A DNA stretch of 64,000 nucleotides from Hexactinellida sp. DTS-2022 (GCA_028753945.1 JAPNXP010000003.1:5828001-5892000), one strand, 5' to 3'; counted from the stretch's first letter, positions 24,366 through 36,906 are shown. Notes: a model not told the origin generated them from the letters alone. Made by a program: numbers and translations.

Positions 24366-25127
24366 ATCTATCCTTGGTTACTAGCAATAAATATAATTTA
24401 GCTCCCACCAAATACTAAACTACTTGGCTAAATTTTGTAAATATGAGAAGATTGTTTGAATTTATGCAATCTTACTTGTTATTTATTATCCACAGGATAA
24501 TTAGAGTATACTTAACAACACATATAGGGCAACAAAGGAATTTTTGATTTTAATATTATTGCTATCCTAATCGAAAAGCGTAACTAATCAATTGTACTAT
24601 TGTGGTGATTCAACGTGGATATCTTATTGTTAATTAAGTGAAATAATTAAATTTTGTTACTATACTAATTTCCGCCTCTAATTACTGATTTGATCTACAA
24701 TGTACCTTTCGTGAGTGAAAATTTTGTCTACCGAAGTATATTTGACCGATTGAATCACGAGTGTATTTGTGTCATGTCAGCTTAATATTGTATTTACCTA
24801 GAGGAATATTCATGAATGGAATATAGTTGACCCCACTTAATTCGGTCACTTTGGTTTGACCCAATTTAACCGAAAATATTATAAGCCAAACTGTAATTAT
24901 TTTTCTAATTCATCTGAAATGACCCAATTAACCTGTGGCTCTATTAAATTAAGTAAAGTCTACTGAGCTATTGTAACAAATTGAATATCGAGGCTTACTG
25001 TTTCTCTCAATGCATAACACAAATAATTAAATAGTTGCTAATCCTCTTAACACAGACTAATAATAATCACAACAACAACAAATAAATTAGATAACATATT
25101 AAGAAGTACGTAAGTATACTAGAAAGG

Positions 25128-26009
25128 TTAAAGGTTCTGTATTTGTACCGTTTTGGCCCATTTTTTGTTTTCATTCTGAGGCTCTACCATAATGTGCTGT
25201 CCCTCTCTAATCCCTGCGTCTAGCACTTGAGGTTTAGTGTCGCTAACCAATTGATAACCGTCCTTCTTCGTATAGAGACGAATATCCAGCTCTTCCGGTA
25301 TATCGAAAGTCGCTTTTATTTTAATCTTCAGAACTTGTATGGTTTGTGTTTGACTGATTGAAATCTTGAATATTTCGTCGCGTCGCGAGCGTAGGAAAAC
25401 GTAAACATCCATTTCGTATATTTCTACTCTCAATTCTTTGTCATTTCCGACTTGAATAACTTGTCTCTGGATTTCATACATTTCATCCACCATTCCATAC
25501 CAACCTAATAGCCTGAGCCATGCCTCTTCTGGTACTATTTTGTAATCAAAGTTTTCAGCTAAATTCTGTTTCAACTCGCCGTTTTCCGTTAGTAAATTTG
25601 AATTGTCGATGGGACGGAGCTCACTGTCAAAGCTCTTTTGTCCGAAAAAATTTAATTCCACCATAATCTCGCTCTCGTCAATAAAACCTGTGAAATTCTT
25701 CCAACATTTGAACCAGTCTACGCATATTAAGTACCAGGATTGTCCGTTTACTAACGGTGATTTCAAAAGCTCTGTAATTTCTTCACTCTGTTCTTCCGCT
25801 GATGGAATTATTTGTTCCTCGAAAGTAAGACTACTCCTCAGTAGCTCTCTTTTAGACGCTCCACCGATATTTATGCCAGAAATACTTGGCTCACTTTCTA
25901 AACTCATTTTGCTAGCTTTTACTGTTAATTCTCCGCACGAAGCTCCTTCACAAGTGGCTTGTGTTTCTTCTGTTTTCTGATCCAAAATTCCTTCCTGAGT
26001 TGCTTGCAT
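25128..26009 (-). CDS. DUSP-Ubl protein related to USP4/USP11/USP15, without the peptidase
   Basis: One uninterrupted 293-aa frame. Residues 1-80 are a Ser/Glu-rich unstructured leader. Residues 85-185 match the DUSP domain of USP4/11/15 (WYLI, WFKCWK, PIDNSNLL, DYKIVPEEAW, GWYG). Residues 193-280 match the following ubiquitin-like fold, ending in the DAGIREGQHIMVE segment that closes the Ubl in those enzymes. The stop follows directly, where the Cys-box peptidase domain would begin in a full USP. No peptidase-coding sequence is visible on this strand before the TBC gene. It may be a partial retrocopy or an independent adaptor/decoy that binds USP15-type partners; an exon downstream through a very long intron cannot be fully excluded. 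The intact frame and conserved aromatic core argue for a maintained protein. Recognition of the domains is by sequence pattern only. Confidence 0.75.
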   Translation of the reverse strand: MQATQEGILDQKTEETQATCEGASCGELTVKASKMSLESEPSISGINIGGASKRELLRSSLTFEEQIIPSAEEQSEEITELLKSPLVNGQSWYLICVDWFKCWKNFTGFIDESEIMVELNFFGQKSFDSELRPIDNSNLLTENGELKQNLAENFDYKIVPEEAWLRLLGWYGMVDEMYEIQRQVIQVGNDKELRVEIYEMDVYVFLRSRRDEIFKISISQTQTIQVLKIKIKATFDIPEELDIRLYTKKDGYQLVSDTKPQVLDAGIREGQHIMVEPQNENKKWAKTVQIQNL

Positions 26010-26516
26010 ATTTAATAATAACCGTTGACTTAATTTATTTTCTTATTTATTCATTTCAGCTTTCATTGTTTACTTTTTGCAATTATTCTCGATTAATGCG
26101 TTCATTGATTAGCCATTGTTATTGCCACATAATTATCTATTGTTATTAACAACGTTATTAATTAACAATTTGACCTTCTTTAGAATTTATATTTTCTAAA
26201 TTTGTAAAATACTATTTATTTCTGCGCCATTTGAAAACAATGGCTTTTCAAAACAATAACCCTTTCACCTCAATAATACAAAATACAAATACTTTAACGA
26301 CAATGGATCTCATTAAAACGTACACGGTTTTAAATAATAATTACCGGTTAATACCTACACTACGCTTATTCAATACAAACGACACCGGTTAATACAAATT
26401 TCAGATAAGAAGTACACATTTTGACGGTCCCTTGGTGTACGTATTAACAAGGTTCTACTGTTAAAGTATTGTTAGCAGAGTTGATGTAACACAATTATTG
26501 TTATGGACAGGGGATA

Positions 26517-26717
26517 CAGTCGACTCCGCTTAATAGAGCCACCTCGGGACCAGGTCGCTTTGACCCAATTAAGCGGAGAAATCTATTAACCGAAAATATT
26601 TTAAGCCAAAATGTAAATCTGTCCTATAAATCCTGTGTAATTTGACCTGATTAAACGGATAAATCTATTAACCGGATAAATCTATTAACCGGTGGCTCTA
26701 TTAAGCGGAGTCGACTG
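26517..26717. mobile_element. Pogo-like MITE, CAGTCGACTCCGCTTAATAG family
   Basis: Long inverted ends flanked by TA, with the family's CACCTCGGGACCAGG and TTGACCTGATTAA motifs and a short internal duplication of the ATCTATTAACCGG segment. Confidence 0.85.
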
Positions 26718-26719
26718 TA

Positions 26720-29700
26720 TATTAAATGGCAAAACAGTAAACTCCCCTTATAACCAGGGCATTTACTAAATCACTACCTCTACAACTCGAGTCTCAGAGT
26801 AATTTGACTCTTTACAAAATTAAAATGACTCGAGTAACTGAGTTTAACTCTTGGAGTGTGATGACTCGCGAGTCATTGAGTCAACCAGATGACTCATGAA
26901 AAGCCCTGCTTATAATGAAGTCTGTTATAAAAGAAAAGTTTAATTTGTAGCCGTAGGCTAAAGGGCGAAATACCCGTCAATTACGAAGTTATGTATATTC
27001 CCCAGACGAATAAAGTATTTGATTTTACTCCGCTTTAATCAGAGTAATAACTGGAGTTCACTGTAAAGGATACAAATTTAAATATATCTACATACACGTA
27101 TTGTTTAGAACTTTATAATGTTTATGATGATGACCTCAAATAATATTCAATCGTCACTAGCAGTAGTGCAGTCATTTTCATCGAAAAATAAATTCAAAAT
27201 TGAGACTTTCACCTTCTGTAATCTAAAATTATGAGCGATTAAATCATTTTCTAGGTAATATTTCCTGTTAATGTGTTAGTAAGCTCATTGATTATAATCT
27301 TCTTCCTGGCGAATAATAGCGAGTATTAAAGTAGTTAAACTGTATTTTATCTCTTAATTATCTGCTAAATCCCTGTTAGTTAATTATGCAATATAAGTAT
27401 TGTGTTTTAATATCCTGCCCTGATTCATTAGGGAAATTGCTTAAGTAATTAAACTCTGCTATACTTTTGAAAGCAACTATCTTCCTTACTGTGGCGTAAT
27501 AGCAATTCCAATAATACAAACATAATAATCAGCGTTGTTAGTGGAATCTAAATTTAGATTTTATGCTAATTTTTTCTTTAGTGCATTGTTGTGATTAGGA
27601 AGTTCTTTGTGTATCAATGATGAATAAATATTTAATTATTAAAGCACATTGAGCTACTTCTGATGGATGATTTTAAAATATTAATGAATAGTAGACTCAT
27701 TTTGTTGTACTTTTAAAGTCATGCAACTTGTAATTCCATTATGGTATCTGTTCTCTTGGAACCTTACTTATGCGTTTTTACTAAGTTCTGTCTTAAGTGA
27801 TTCTACATGACATAGTGCATTCTCTTGATCAAATATGATACTATTACTAATCAGGGTATTATACAGGAGTAGAATTAAACTCTCGTACTGTCCTAAGGTC
27901 ACTAGAGTATGAATTTTGTATGCCTAAAAGGTTAGTTTTGTATTACTTTATGGGGACTTTCGGCAGTTTTCGTGCTCCTGGATAAAACCATAATTAACAT
28001 GAGTTGATAATGTCCACATAATATTAAGTAAATATTATAATATGGAAATTTAAATTTAAATTTGATAATAAATGTCTTTATATATTTCACCACATTTTAA
28101 TGATAAAATCCCATAGGAACTAAGTTTAACATATTTACTTTCAGTCTCACTAAATATAATCTAGGTACTAATGCAATATCTTAATATTCCCTTTTAGAGC
28201 AATAATTTATTTTTTCAATTATTCAAATGTTTAATTATATTTATGTCCATTTGTGGATATTGAATAATTATTGTTCTATCCGCTATGAAATACAACTAAG
28301 CAAGTATAAACTTGTTCAGTGGTCATTTTCACTTTTAATGGACACTTGTAGCAAACTAATGACTTTTAATTTATAACATTTAAATACTATAGGCAAGAAA
28401 GCATTTACTAATACCCTACTCAGTCATTGAGGTTAATTGTTAGATACATGACTACATATACTGGTATATGGAATGCTATGTAGATTATTAGTTAACCAAA
28501 GTTATTAATTTACAGAAAAATACTTTATATAGTTAAATACATAAAACTAACAATGACAGAAATTAATTTATTCAAATACGTATGCTCGTTAATTCATTGT
28601 AAATTAAAATAGCTAACAAGCCATGCTTTACTAATATTTTTGTTGTCAGTAATATTATAAAGGATGTTATTACTCAATTCTTTCTCAATTAGTTATCTTA
28701 TTTTTTTGCAAAATTGTGTCTTGTATTTCAGCGTAAAATCTGATTTATAATTACTCAATAACTCGCGTTCTCAATTAACCATATTTGTATATGATTTGTA
28801 TTAGCTTATTTGTTCGGTTTATTTATTGTTTAATCATCAATTATACTTAGTAACCACTTCGCCATTTTGGAATTTGGTTTCGTAAATGTTCATCGCTGAT
28901 ATAATTATTCTAATTAGATAACCATTATTGCTGAATATTGCATGTAAAGTAATATAACATCCAACGTAGTCCACAAATCTGAATTTAAATTCATATATCG
29001 TGTTTTATATCAGCAAATACATATTTATGAGATTTGATAAATATAGAGATAATGTTAAAAGATAAGTATTGATTCGAAACCGAGATTAACTTTTATATCC
29101 AAAACTCGTTAATTATTGATTAACAACAATTAGAAAGAATTTGATGCGTATATTAACATTGAGAGTTATCAGTATTTTCACAGAATAGCTAATAGTTAAT
29201 TGAGGATTGCAAATAATTGAATTAATTATGACACTTTTGCTAATGGGAGACAGTTTCTAATAGAATTCCGCTTAATTGCATTTATTGATTAATTTGCAAT
29301 TATTGTTAAGGGTTTATATTTTAAATAGATTGGACACACAAAAGAGTATACTATATTGCATGGTTTTTCTGTGGTTATTAGTGATATCCGTTTAATTTAC
29401 CGAATTTCCTTTTAATATTTTTCTTACTGCTTCAATTCCCTGCATAAACTCATAGTGATGATAAGTAACATTTGGTATGTTGAATAACGTTACGAAGCAC
29501 TTTAATTTGCGTAGTATTATTTTGGCTTAGTTGGTCTGAGCTCATTTGAGAATGCCATGTGTCTATATGCAATCTTTTCGTGTGCCCACAAACTAAATAC
29601 GATATGTCTAGACTAGTAAAGCTAGATTCATTAATATGTAAATTGTTAATATGAATAAGATGCATGAATAATTACAGAAAACTAATTCATTTACTTATTC

Positions 29701-30112
29701 CAGTCTGATTTGTGACGAACAAGAATGCATGAAATTAGAGACTATACAAATATTTAACATAATGTTTATAATTCTAAAGTATTAAATAAAACTATATAGG
29801 AAAAGTGACTCGTCTGTAGAAAGAAGGAACTGTATGATACTTGAGAGGTTAAGATTAACTGCTGCTGTGTGAATATTATATTGCTTATGCATATTAACTA
29901 GCAATGATAATATCATAATAACCTCCACTGCTATTAGATAATTAATAGTCACATTTAAAATAAGTTCCGTTCTCTTAGAAATCACCTTAAAGAAAATTCC
30001 TATATTTATGCCAAATACAGTAGAACCTCATTACTACTGGTGTACATAAAAACGAATTTCTACTGTGTTAACTGTTAAGGGCTTACTTATATACCAAAAC
30101 CTTTTCAATATA
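26720..30112. other. Intergenic, AT-rich
   Basis: No coding region or structured RNA is visible. GAGTC/GACTC-rich stretch at about 26785-26895 (several TGACTC motifs) is the only non-random patch; a short CAGTAGAACCTC remnant lies near 30018. Confidence 0.5.
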
Positions 30113-30952
30113 CAGTCGACCCCGCTTAATAGAGTCACCTCGGGACCATGTCGCTTTGACTCGATTAAGCGGAGAAATCTATTAACCGAAAATATTTTAA
30201 GCCAAAATGTAATTCCGTCCTATATCTATATTATTAAATCTCGATTGTTGTGTGTGTGTTTGTGTGTTTGTCCGGATTGTATTAAAGTGATGGGGGAATA
30301 GAAACCACATTTATATATGAGATATAAACTAACTTTCAAATGTTATAATTGGTAAACAAGTATGCTGAAGACGAATTTCGCGTTTATAAATTTATAATAT
30401 TAATATTTGTTGTTGTTGTTTACACAAAATAGGTAAACAAATTAATGAAAATTCAAAATCAACCTAGAAGTTAGCTTCCAACGGGTATTATAGGTAAAGA
30501 AGTATGCTGAACACGAATTTCGCGTTTATAAATTTCTCAAATGAATATTTGTTTTTGTTGTTTATATAAAATAGGTAAACAAATTAATGAAAATTCAAAA
30601 TTAACCTAGATGTTAGCTTTCAACGGGTATTATAGGTAAAACAAGTATGCTGAACACGATTATCGCATTTACAAATATATAATATGAATATTTGTTGTTG
30701 TTGTTGTTTACACAAATAGGTAAACAAATTAATGAAAATTCAAAATCATAACGTCCCTTTCTACCATTTCCATGGTAGAAAGTGTGAGGAGTAAGGCCGC
30801 TTAGCGGCCGTTAACTTGAGGTGCGTAGCACCGATCTGTTGCAAAGCGACCGAGACCGAAGGGCTCGTATTAATATATAACTCCTGTGAAATTTTGACCC
30901 GATTAAGCAGTGAAATTTATTAACCGGTGGCTCTATTAAGTGGAGTCGACTG
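30113..30952. mobile_element. Pogo-like MITE split by a Helitron-like insertion
   Basis: The left half (30113 to about 30224) and right half (about 30877 to 30952) together make one CAGTCGAC-family MITE; the break falls in its GTCCTATAAATCCTG core. Confidence 0.8.
30225..30876 (+). mobile_element. Helitron-like non-autonomous element, copy A
   Basis: Begins TCTATATTATTAAATCTCG, a typical Helitron 5' end, followed by a GT-rich tract. Three diverged units of about 142 bp follow (TGCTGAACACGAATTTCGCG, then AGGTAAACAAATTAATG). The 3' part is a series of hairpins (CTTTCTACCAT/ATGGTAGAAAG, GGCCGC/GCGGCC, GGTGC/GCACC). The usual CTRR terminus is not evident, so class assignment is tentative. Inverted relative to copy B. 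Confidence 0.65.
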
Positions 30953-31942
30953 CAAATACGGTTTCCCAAAAGGGATTTTTGATCTTTAAAATGACCTTGC
31001 CAGTACCTGAAATTACATTAGAAAGTTATTAGCCAATATATAAGTAATTCCTTTATTAACATTCCTTTGATATAAGTAGTTACTATCAAATATATTTGAT
31101 GATATGTTAAACTTAACTTTTGATTTTGGGAATTAAATTAGATTAAGTTCCTACATCAACTGCTTGCAAGCATAATTCTCCAATTAATATTTTACACTTC
31201 CTATAGGGAGTGGGTCGCCCCAACAATTACCCACAGTATAACGTAATGCATTCTCTATGTATTAGAAATATTTTAAATTCTGTTAGAATATTCAAGCTAT
31301 AAGATCACTATTGAGTTCACAACAGTCATAAGATTATCTAGTTAATTAGTAAAACCAAATATGTAGTAATTAGCAGCCCTAGCCCCTAATTGTCTGGCTC
31401 TTAATTTTTGATTAATTCTTACCGATTACAATTCTATCAAAACTAAAGCATTTTCTTTCTCTTGACCTTTGTTAACCAATTAGTATTTTAATAATTCACC
31501 TAAATTTGGATTACTAAATCCAGTTTGTTTATTCTAACTTTCTTACTAAGTATGATCGCATTTATTGGATCATTGTGATCAAACCTAAAAATCTATTTAA
31601 CAAAAAGTCAAATCTTTTTTGCGCGCCTGGATGAAACCCTGTTTGAGGTCCATCAGTCCTCTTGGTAATATTATGATTCAGAAGCAAATAATAATATTTA
31701 CTATTATCCTGGATAATTATTGAATAAACTCGATTAGCAATCGCTCACAATTGGGATTTATATTCATTATATTAATTGAAATCATTACAAAAACACAATA
31801 GTTAAGAATAGTACCAATAAATAAATTAAGCCGAAACAAAAGCATTGAAAATCCCTTTATATTTTATGTAAAACATTAACGATTCAAAGTCACCGAAGTA
31901 CTTCAAAAACTTCCCTTGGAGATCCTATGGGGAAAATGGAAT

Positions 31943-34159
31943 TTAATAAACTCGAATCTTGGCATCATCTCGGGTAGTTAAGATTAAATGACCGACTTCT
32001 GACACCAACATGTAATCCGGTTCGAAGTTTATTTTCCCTCTCGTTCGGACGTTTTCCAGCGACAAGTCCATTATATAAATATGCCCGGATTGGTACACAT
32101 ATACGTTATTGAATACGTCAATGGTTAGGAGGGTTCGCGAACTCTTTGGCTTAGTAGGCGCTTGCACTTGGGCAGGAATTGTTAGGGAATTCGGTTTGTT
32201 TGAGGTCTTGCTTTTGCCTCGTAATGTTTCGGATCGCTGAAGAGGTTTAGCGTTTATAGGTACCTTTGAGGAACTTGCTACACGCACTGTTGTTTCAGTT
32301 CTGTGATCCGCAAACTTGAATTCTTTCAGTTCCTCGCCTTTCGGACTAAATCGCTTTATAATAGGCTTAGTATCAGACACGTAGTAAATCTCCCCAAATG
32401 AGTTGCATCCGATTTGAAGGTTTGAGTAGGGCTGGTGCGGTTTGGGAATATGCTCCGGGGTGATGCATTTCGGGGGAAATGAAATAAATCCGAAATTCTC
32501 CGAACTCGGATCAGGGGTAGAACATCCATGAGAACTCCGCTTTACAGTTGGCGTGTTAGGTACCGTAAGTTTTGTAGAATGGTAGATTTCAAATTGGTTT
32601 TCAAGTTTGCTATCTGATGTATAAACCTCGATCATATGTTTGTCCTTATTGTACACGATAAATCCCTCTCCTTCTCTCCCAATAACGTTGTATGGATCTA
32701 ACATTACTGAACCCATACTAGCGTCGCCTGAGATAGAGCTGTGAATGCGACCGTTGGATATGGCTTGGAATTGCTTTATGCCTCTGTCTACTATAAGCGT
32801 AGTGCCATCGGGCGTTACGTTGAAATGGGAGATATTTGTGTACTCGTCAAGTGAGGTCAGCGACTCTAGCAATTTGTTGTTCTGTAAGGGAAGAAAAAAG
32901 CTGTTTAGACGAAGAATTGAGTTTGCTTTTGAATTCTTTTTCTGCGCACTTTCGTGAAGCAATAGTTGCATATCTCCGCTAGCGGTTTTAGCCATTCCAG
33001 TTATTTGAAATTGAAATGGAAGTTTAATTTTCAAGTTTAAGTCGATGGTAAATTTCGGACTTTCAAATCCAAGCGGGAAACGAAAGGCTAGTTTTCCAAT
33101 GCGTAGAGGATCGTTCACGAATTGTGCGTCTTTGCTAAATGTGAATTCTAACGGATTCAGGTCAGTGGTAATCGTGGCTCTCACTCGCTCTAGTTTATCC
33201 ATTTTATTGCAGAGAGCGACTGCTGGGGGAAACAAATGGGTGCCTGGAAGATCGTTGAGATAGAAAGAAGACATTTCTAATAAATGGTTTGATTGTTTGG
33301 CGAAGTTATTTTGAGACTCGATTGCCTTTTCTATTTCCGTCCGTCTGTTCGCGAACACTTTTCTTATCGAATTAGTCAGCTGATTTTTTCGCTGTGTCAA
33401 CTGTTCAATGTGATCCTCAAAATCTTTGTTTATTTTATTCAAAATATCTTGTTCTTGTTTAGTTATTTCTCCAACCATTTTTTTCAAACGCTCATTTTCT
33501 GAAAATGTAGTATCGACTTTTGATTTATGTTCGCATTGTCTTTGAATTACCATTTCTCTCCTTCCATGGAACATAGAGTTCATTTCATTCGCGTAGCAGG
33601 GATCTTCCATATGGCCACCATGCGCACATTCAGTGCACAAAACTACATTACATCTATAGCAGTAGAACTGTATTAGTTTCTCCGGATGTTGTTTGCAATA
33701 GTTCATTGTATTTTCTGGGATTAGCTTGAATATGTTGTTGTAGTCTTGTAGATATTCAAGTTTGAATATTTCATGTTCGTCTTTTGTTGCTTTTTTGTGC
33801 ATTTTTGAATCGTGAGGGCAAATAATGAATTTGCATTCGCGACAGTATTCTGTTGCTGGATTCTTCTTACAGAGATCGCATTTGGAATGGCCTGGTTTTA
33901 CACTACCCATTATCGTTCTTATTTTAGCCAAATCTTCAAAACTCCCATTGCTATAATGCTGGGGCATTCCATTCGATTGAATCTCAAATTTTTCTCTACA
34001 TACAACGCATTTCGGGTCATTTCCCTTACTCATGTTTGTGATACAACTCAGACAGAATGTGTGTAGACAGTTGAGAATATACGGGTCGACATAGGGCTGA
34101 TTACAATTCCTGCAGTCTCCGACGTTAAATAAATGGTACTGATCCAATTTATCAGACAT
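31943..34159 (-). CDS. TRIM-like protein: RING, two B-boxes, coiled coil, C-terminal propeller-like region
   Basis: Single-exon 738-aa frame. RING finger C3HC4 uses C16, C19, C31, H33, C36, C39, C51 and C54. A degenerate B-box1 lies at about 91-131 (CDLCKK, CRECKFIICPHD) and B-box2 at about 155-190 (CKQHPEKLIQFYC, CTECAHGGH). A Lys/Glu-rich coiled coil follows (about 200-310). The remainder is beta-rich and resembles a degenerate NHL-type propeller, with a Ser/Lys-rich insert near residues 640-680. RING-B-box-coiled-coil proteins are usually E3 ubiquitin ligases; the substrate here is unknown. The protein is related in layout to the gene at 56917-59193, with which it shares strand, size and lack of introns, suggesting an intronless TRIM family in this genome. 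The start codon is the first Met before the RING, and no in-frame Met lies upstream within a plausible leader. Confidence 0.88.
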   Translation of the reverse strand: MSDKLDQYHLFNVGDCRNCNQPYVDPYILNCLHTFCLSCITNMSKGNDPKCVVCREKFEIQSNGMPQHYSNGSFEDLAKIRTIMGSVKPGHSKCDLCKKNPATEYCRECKFIICPHDSKMHKKATKDEHEIFKLEYLQDYNNIFKLIPENTMNYCKQHPEKLIQFYCYRCNVVLCTECAHGGHMEDPCYANEMNSMFHGRREMVIQRQCEHKSKVDTTFSENERLKKMVGEITKQEQDILNKINKDFEDHIEQLTQRKNQLTNSIRKVFANRRTEIEKAIESQNNFAKQSNHLLEMSSFYLNDLPGTHLFPPAVALCNKMDKLERVRATITTDLNPLEFTFSKDAQFVNDPLRIGKLAFRFPLGFESPKFTIDLNLKIKLPFQFQITGMAKTASGDMQLLLHESAQKKNSKANSILRLNSFFLPLQNNKLLESLTSLDEYTNISHFNVTPDGTTLIVDRGIKQFQAISNGRIHSSISGDASMGSVMLDPYNVIGREGEGFIVYNKDKHMIEVYTSDSKLENQFEIYHSTKLTVPNTPTVKRSSHGCSTPDPSSENFGFISFPPKCITPEHIPKPHQPYSNLQIGCNSFGEIYYVSDTKPIIKRFSPKGEELKEFKFADHRTETTVRVASSSKVPINAKPLQRSETLRGKSKTSNKPNSLTIPAQVQAPTKPKSSRTLLTIDVFNNVYVYQSGHIYIMDLSLENVRTRGKINFEPDYMLVSEVGHLILTTRDDAKIRVY

Positions 34160-36105
34160 TTTGAAACTTTAATATTAACTATATGGCAATTACTTCACAG
34201 TTGAATTGTATTATAAATAACTAAGCTCTATTTATACCTAACAGTTGTGATTATACACTAATGAAAAGTAACCTGATTTAAGACATTAATTAACCAAAGT
34301 ATAGATTAATATTTCTAGGTAATATAGCAACTAATTATTTTTAGTGAATTGATTAATGGAGGTGTTTCAACTAAGTTGTGTCTAATTGAATTATGATATA
34401 TTTCGTGGTTTTAATTAAAAATGATCATGGAAGTTGTATATAGAATAGTCCAAAAGTTGTATAAAATAGTTTTACTTCTACAAATGAAAACATGTGGTAC
34501 ACATTACAAGAAATATATTCAAAACATGTACGTATATTTGTTTGGAAATATGATTTGTTTATAATGAATAAATTTAATTAAGAGTTTGTTTCTGTCTCTA
34601 CCATATTTCGACAAAGCAAACATTTGTGTCGCCAACATAGCAGCAATTCGTGATTATCAACTAACTTGTTGAATTTTTATTACTTGTGAATTTCCTACCA
34701 AAAAGATTAATATACATGTGATCGCGATAACACATTTTTACCGAGAATTAAATCAGGTGCTATTAAATTAGTGTGGAGGTTTCCAGCTGTGGAGATGCTT
34801 GTTCATGTGTTCACATGCACTTGCTATTTCGTATGTATTTTGAGAGCATTTATACTGTACTATAGGTTATACTATTGAGAATATTTTATGACACAAATAA
34901 TGTTTAATTCGATCGATATTAGTTGGATCTGAATACGATTGCAAAACTTGTAACAGAATTTATTTAACATGCAATACGCATTATTTAGTTTTTAGTAAAA
35001 CTTATTTTCAAATCACTGAGGATAAATTATAGAAATACTTTATATGTAGACCGTCTATTTCTAGACCAGGTTTTCTTGACTTAAGTAGTATTACCCATAG
35101 ACGGCAGGGACTTTTGGTCTACAAAATTCTACAAATACATTCAGGTCTGCTTATAGTGAACAATTTTTCGTCTGCTTAATAGGAAGTTTTTTAATTATGA
35201 ACAATTCCTATGGTCCCAATTAGCAACTTACATAGGGTTTGTATAAAGTTGAGTTTGATTATTATGAAGTCTCTCTACTATGAACATAATTTTTGGTCTC
35301 TTGAACGTTCATAATAAAGAACCTGACTGTATTTAGCTTAGTTTGTATGGGCTTTTATAAGGCTCTAAATTATTCTAAAGTTTGTTTATAGTTATGAGTT
35401 CTGTATTAACTAGTTAAGATAACTGGTTAATTAGAATGTATTATTGATATTATACACGATTATAATTTGTATTGCCTCTTGTTCAAGACAGATTGATACC
35501 TCAATTAATTTAGACTAGTTAATCAATTGAAATTATTCGCTTGTTTTAGTTGCAATTTTTGCTCTTCAAATAGTGTTCTGCTAAGCGCTTTGAGAATAAA
35601 ATTTTATAGAATCTAGAGTCACGTTATTGAACTTATGCTGGATTCTGTTACTCAATAATCTGCTGACTGTAATAAGTCTAGCAGAATTTGAAACCTCGAG
35701 CCATTTAATGTCTCTTAATAATATTGCTTGTAATCTAATAATACACTATTCAATCTCATGGTATAACTGCTCTACATCATGAGGCGTAATCTATATTATA
35801 AGAATATTCAATTAAGTAATTATCTCCTATCGAAACATTAAAATACTGAATGGATGTGATTCTTATTCCTGAAGATGTCTTAACATATTGGAATTTAACA
35901 TACGTAAATCTAAACGCTTTTTGTGTCTGTTTGTTAATTAAACCATGGATTAGCAGGCAGAATTTCACGCAGTAGACTCTCATTTAAATAAACACGGATA
36001 AGGAGAAATATCGGTTAAGGAATTATTTATTTGTATTGTTTATTAATTATTTATGAGCTTGCTCAATAAACTAAAGGAATACGCGTTAAAGTGCTTGAGT
36101 GCAAT
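34160..36105. other. Intergenic, AT-rich
   Basis: Upstream region of the TRIM gene at 31943-34159. Apart from the MITE at 35142-35331 I see no gene or repeat. Confidence 0.5.
35142..35331. mobile_element. CAGGTCTGCTTAT-family MITE
   Basis: CAGGTCTGCTTATAGTGAAC start and AAGAACCTGACTG end; core GGTTTGTATAAAGTTGAGTT. Confidence 0.75.
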
Positions 36106-36464
36106 ATGTAAGTACGGACTAGCAGGTTGTAGTAATAAATTCATTTTTAAACACATTGTAACAAATGTATTAACGTTGAATAACCAAAGGGTTAACCCTC
36201 AAATTAAAACACCTATGCTTATGAGCTAGCACTTAATTGTTTGCATTTCCACATTGAAACTAATTTGAGAGGTAAGTTAAGACACATTGAGAGGTAAATG
36301 TCAATAAAATGCTTGTTACACCAATTAATCCCTTCATTTATTTGTCCAATTATATTGTTAATAATACTAGGTACCAAAGCTTATTTAGAGGCTTACCCCC
36401 TATGTAGTATAGCATCGAGTTAAATACTAGACGAATACTCCAATAACCTATAGTGAACATATAA

Positions 36465-36512
36465 CTAACCCATACTGAAATATTCAAAATATATTGGAGT
36501 ATATAAATAGAT
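36465..36512 (+). promoter_or_regulatory. U6-type promoter upstream of U6-derived repeat array
   Basis: Plus-strand AACCCATACTGAAATATTC, TTGGAGTATA and TATAAATA stand in the same order as at the U6 gene, with about 29 bp between TATA and the GTATAGC that opens the U6-like sequence. Confidence 0.55.
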
Positions 36513-36906
36513 TTGAATAGTTTCTATATTGTATAGCTAATCATAAAATTGGAACATTATAGAGAAGATTAGGCAGGCATCTCTATCGTAAAATTGGAAC
36601 ATTATAGAGAAGATTAGGATGGCATCTCTATCGTAAATTGGAACATTATAGAGAAGATTAGGAAGGCATCTCTATCGTAAAATTGGAACATTATAGAGAA
36701 GATTAGGCTGGCATCTCTATTGTAAAATTGGAACAGTATAGAGAAGATTAGGCTGGCATCTCTATTGTAAAATTGGAACAGTATAGAGTAGGCTGGCATC
36801 TCTATTGTAAAATTGGAACATTATAGAGAAGATTAGGCTGGCAAGCCTGGCATCTCTATCGTAAAATTGGAACAGTATAGAGAAGATTAGGCTGGCATCT
36901 CTCTTT
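36513..36906 (+). repeat. Minisatellite of about nine 46-bp units derived from U6 snRNA
   Basis: After a GTATAGC start, units containing TAAAATTGGAACATTATAG and AGAAGATTAGGCTGGC repeat about nine times, separated by a short ATCTCTATYG linker. The block corresponds to the U6 segment around the ACAGAGA box, here changed to TATAGAGA. One unit is shortened near 36785. It is a U6 pseudogene core amplified in tandem, not a working snRNA. Confidence 0.8.
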
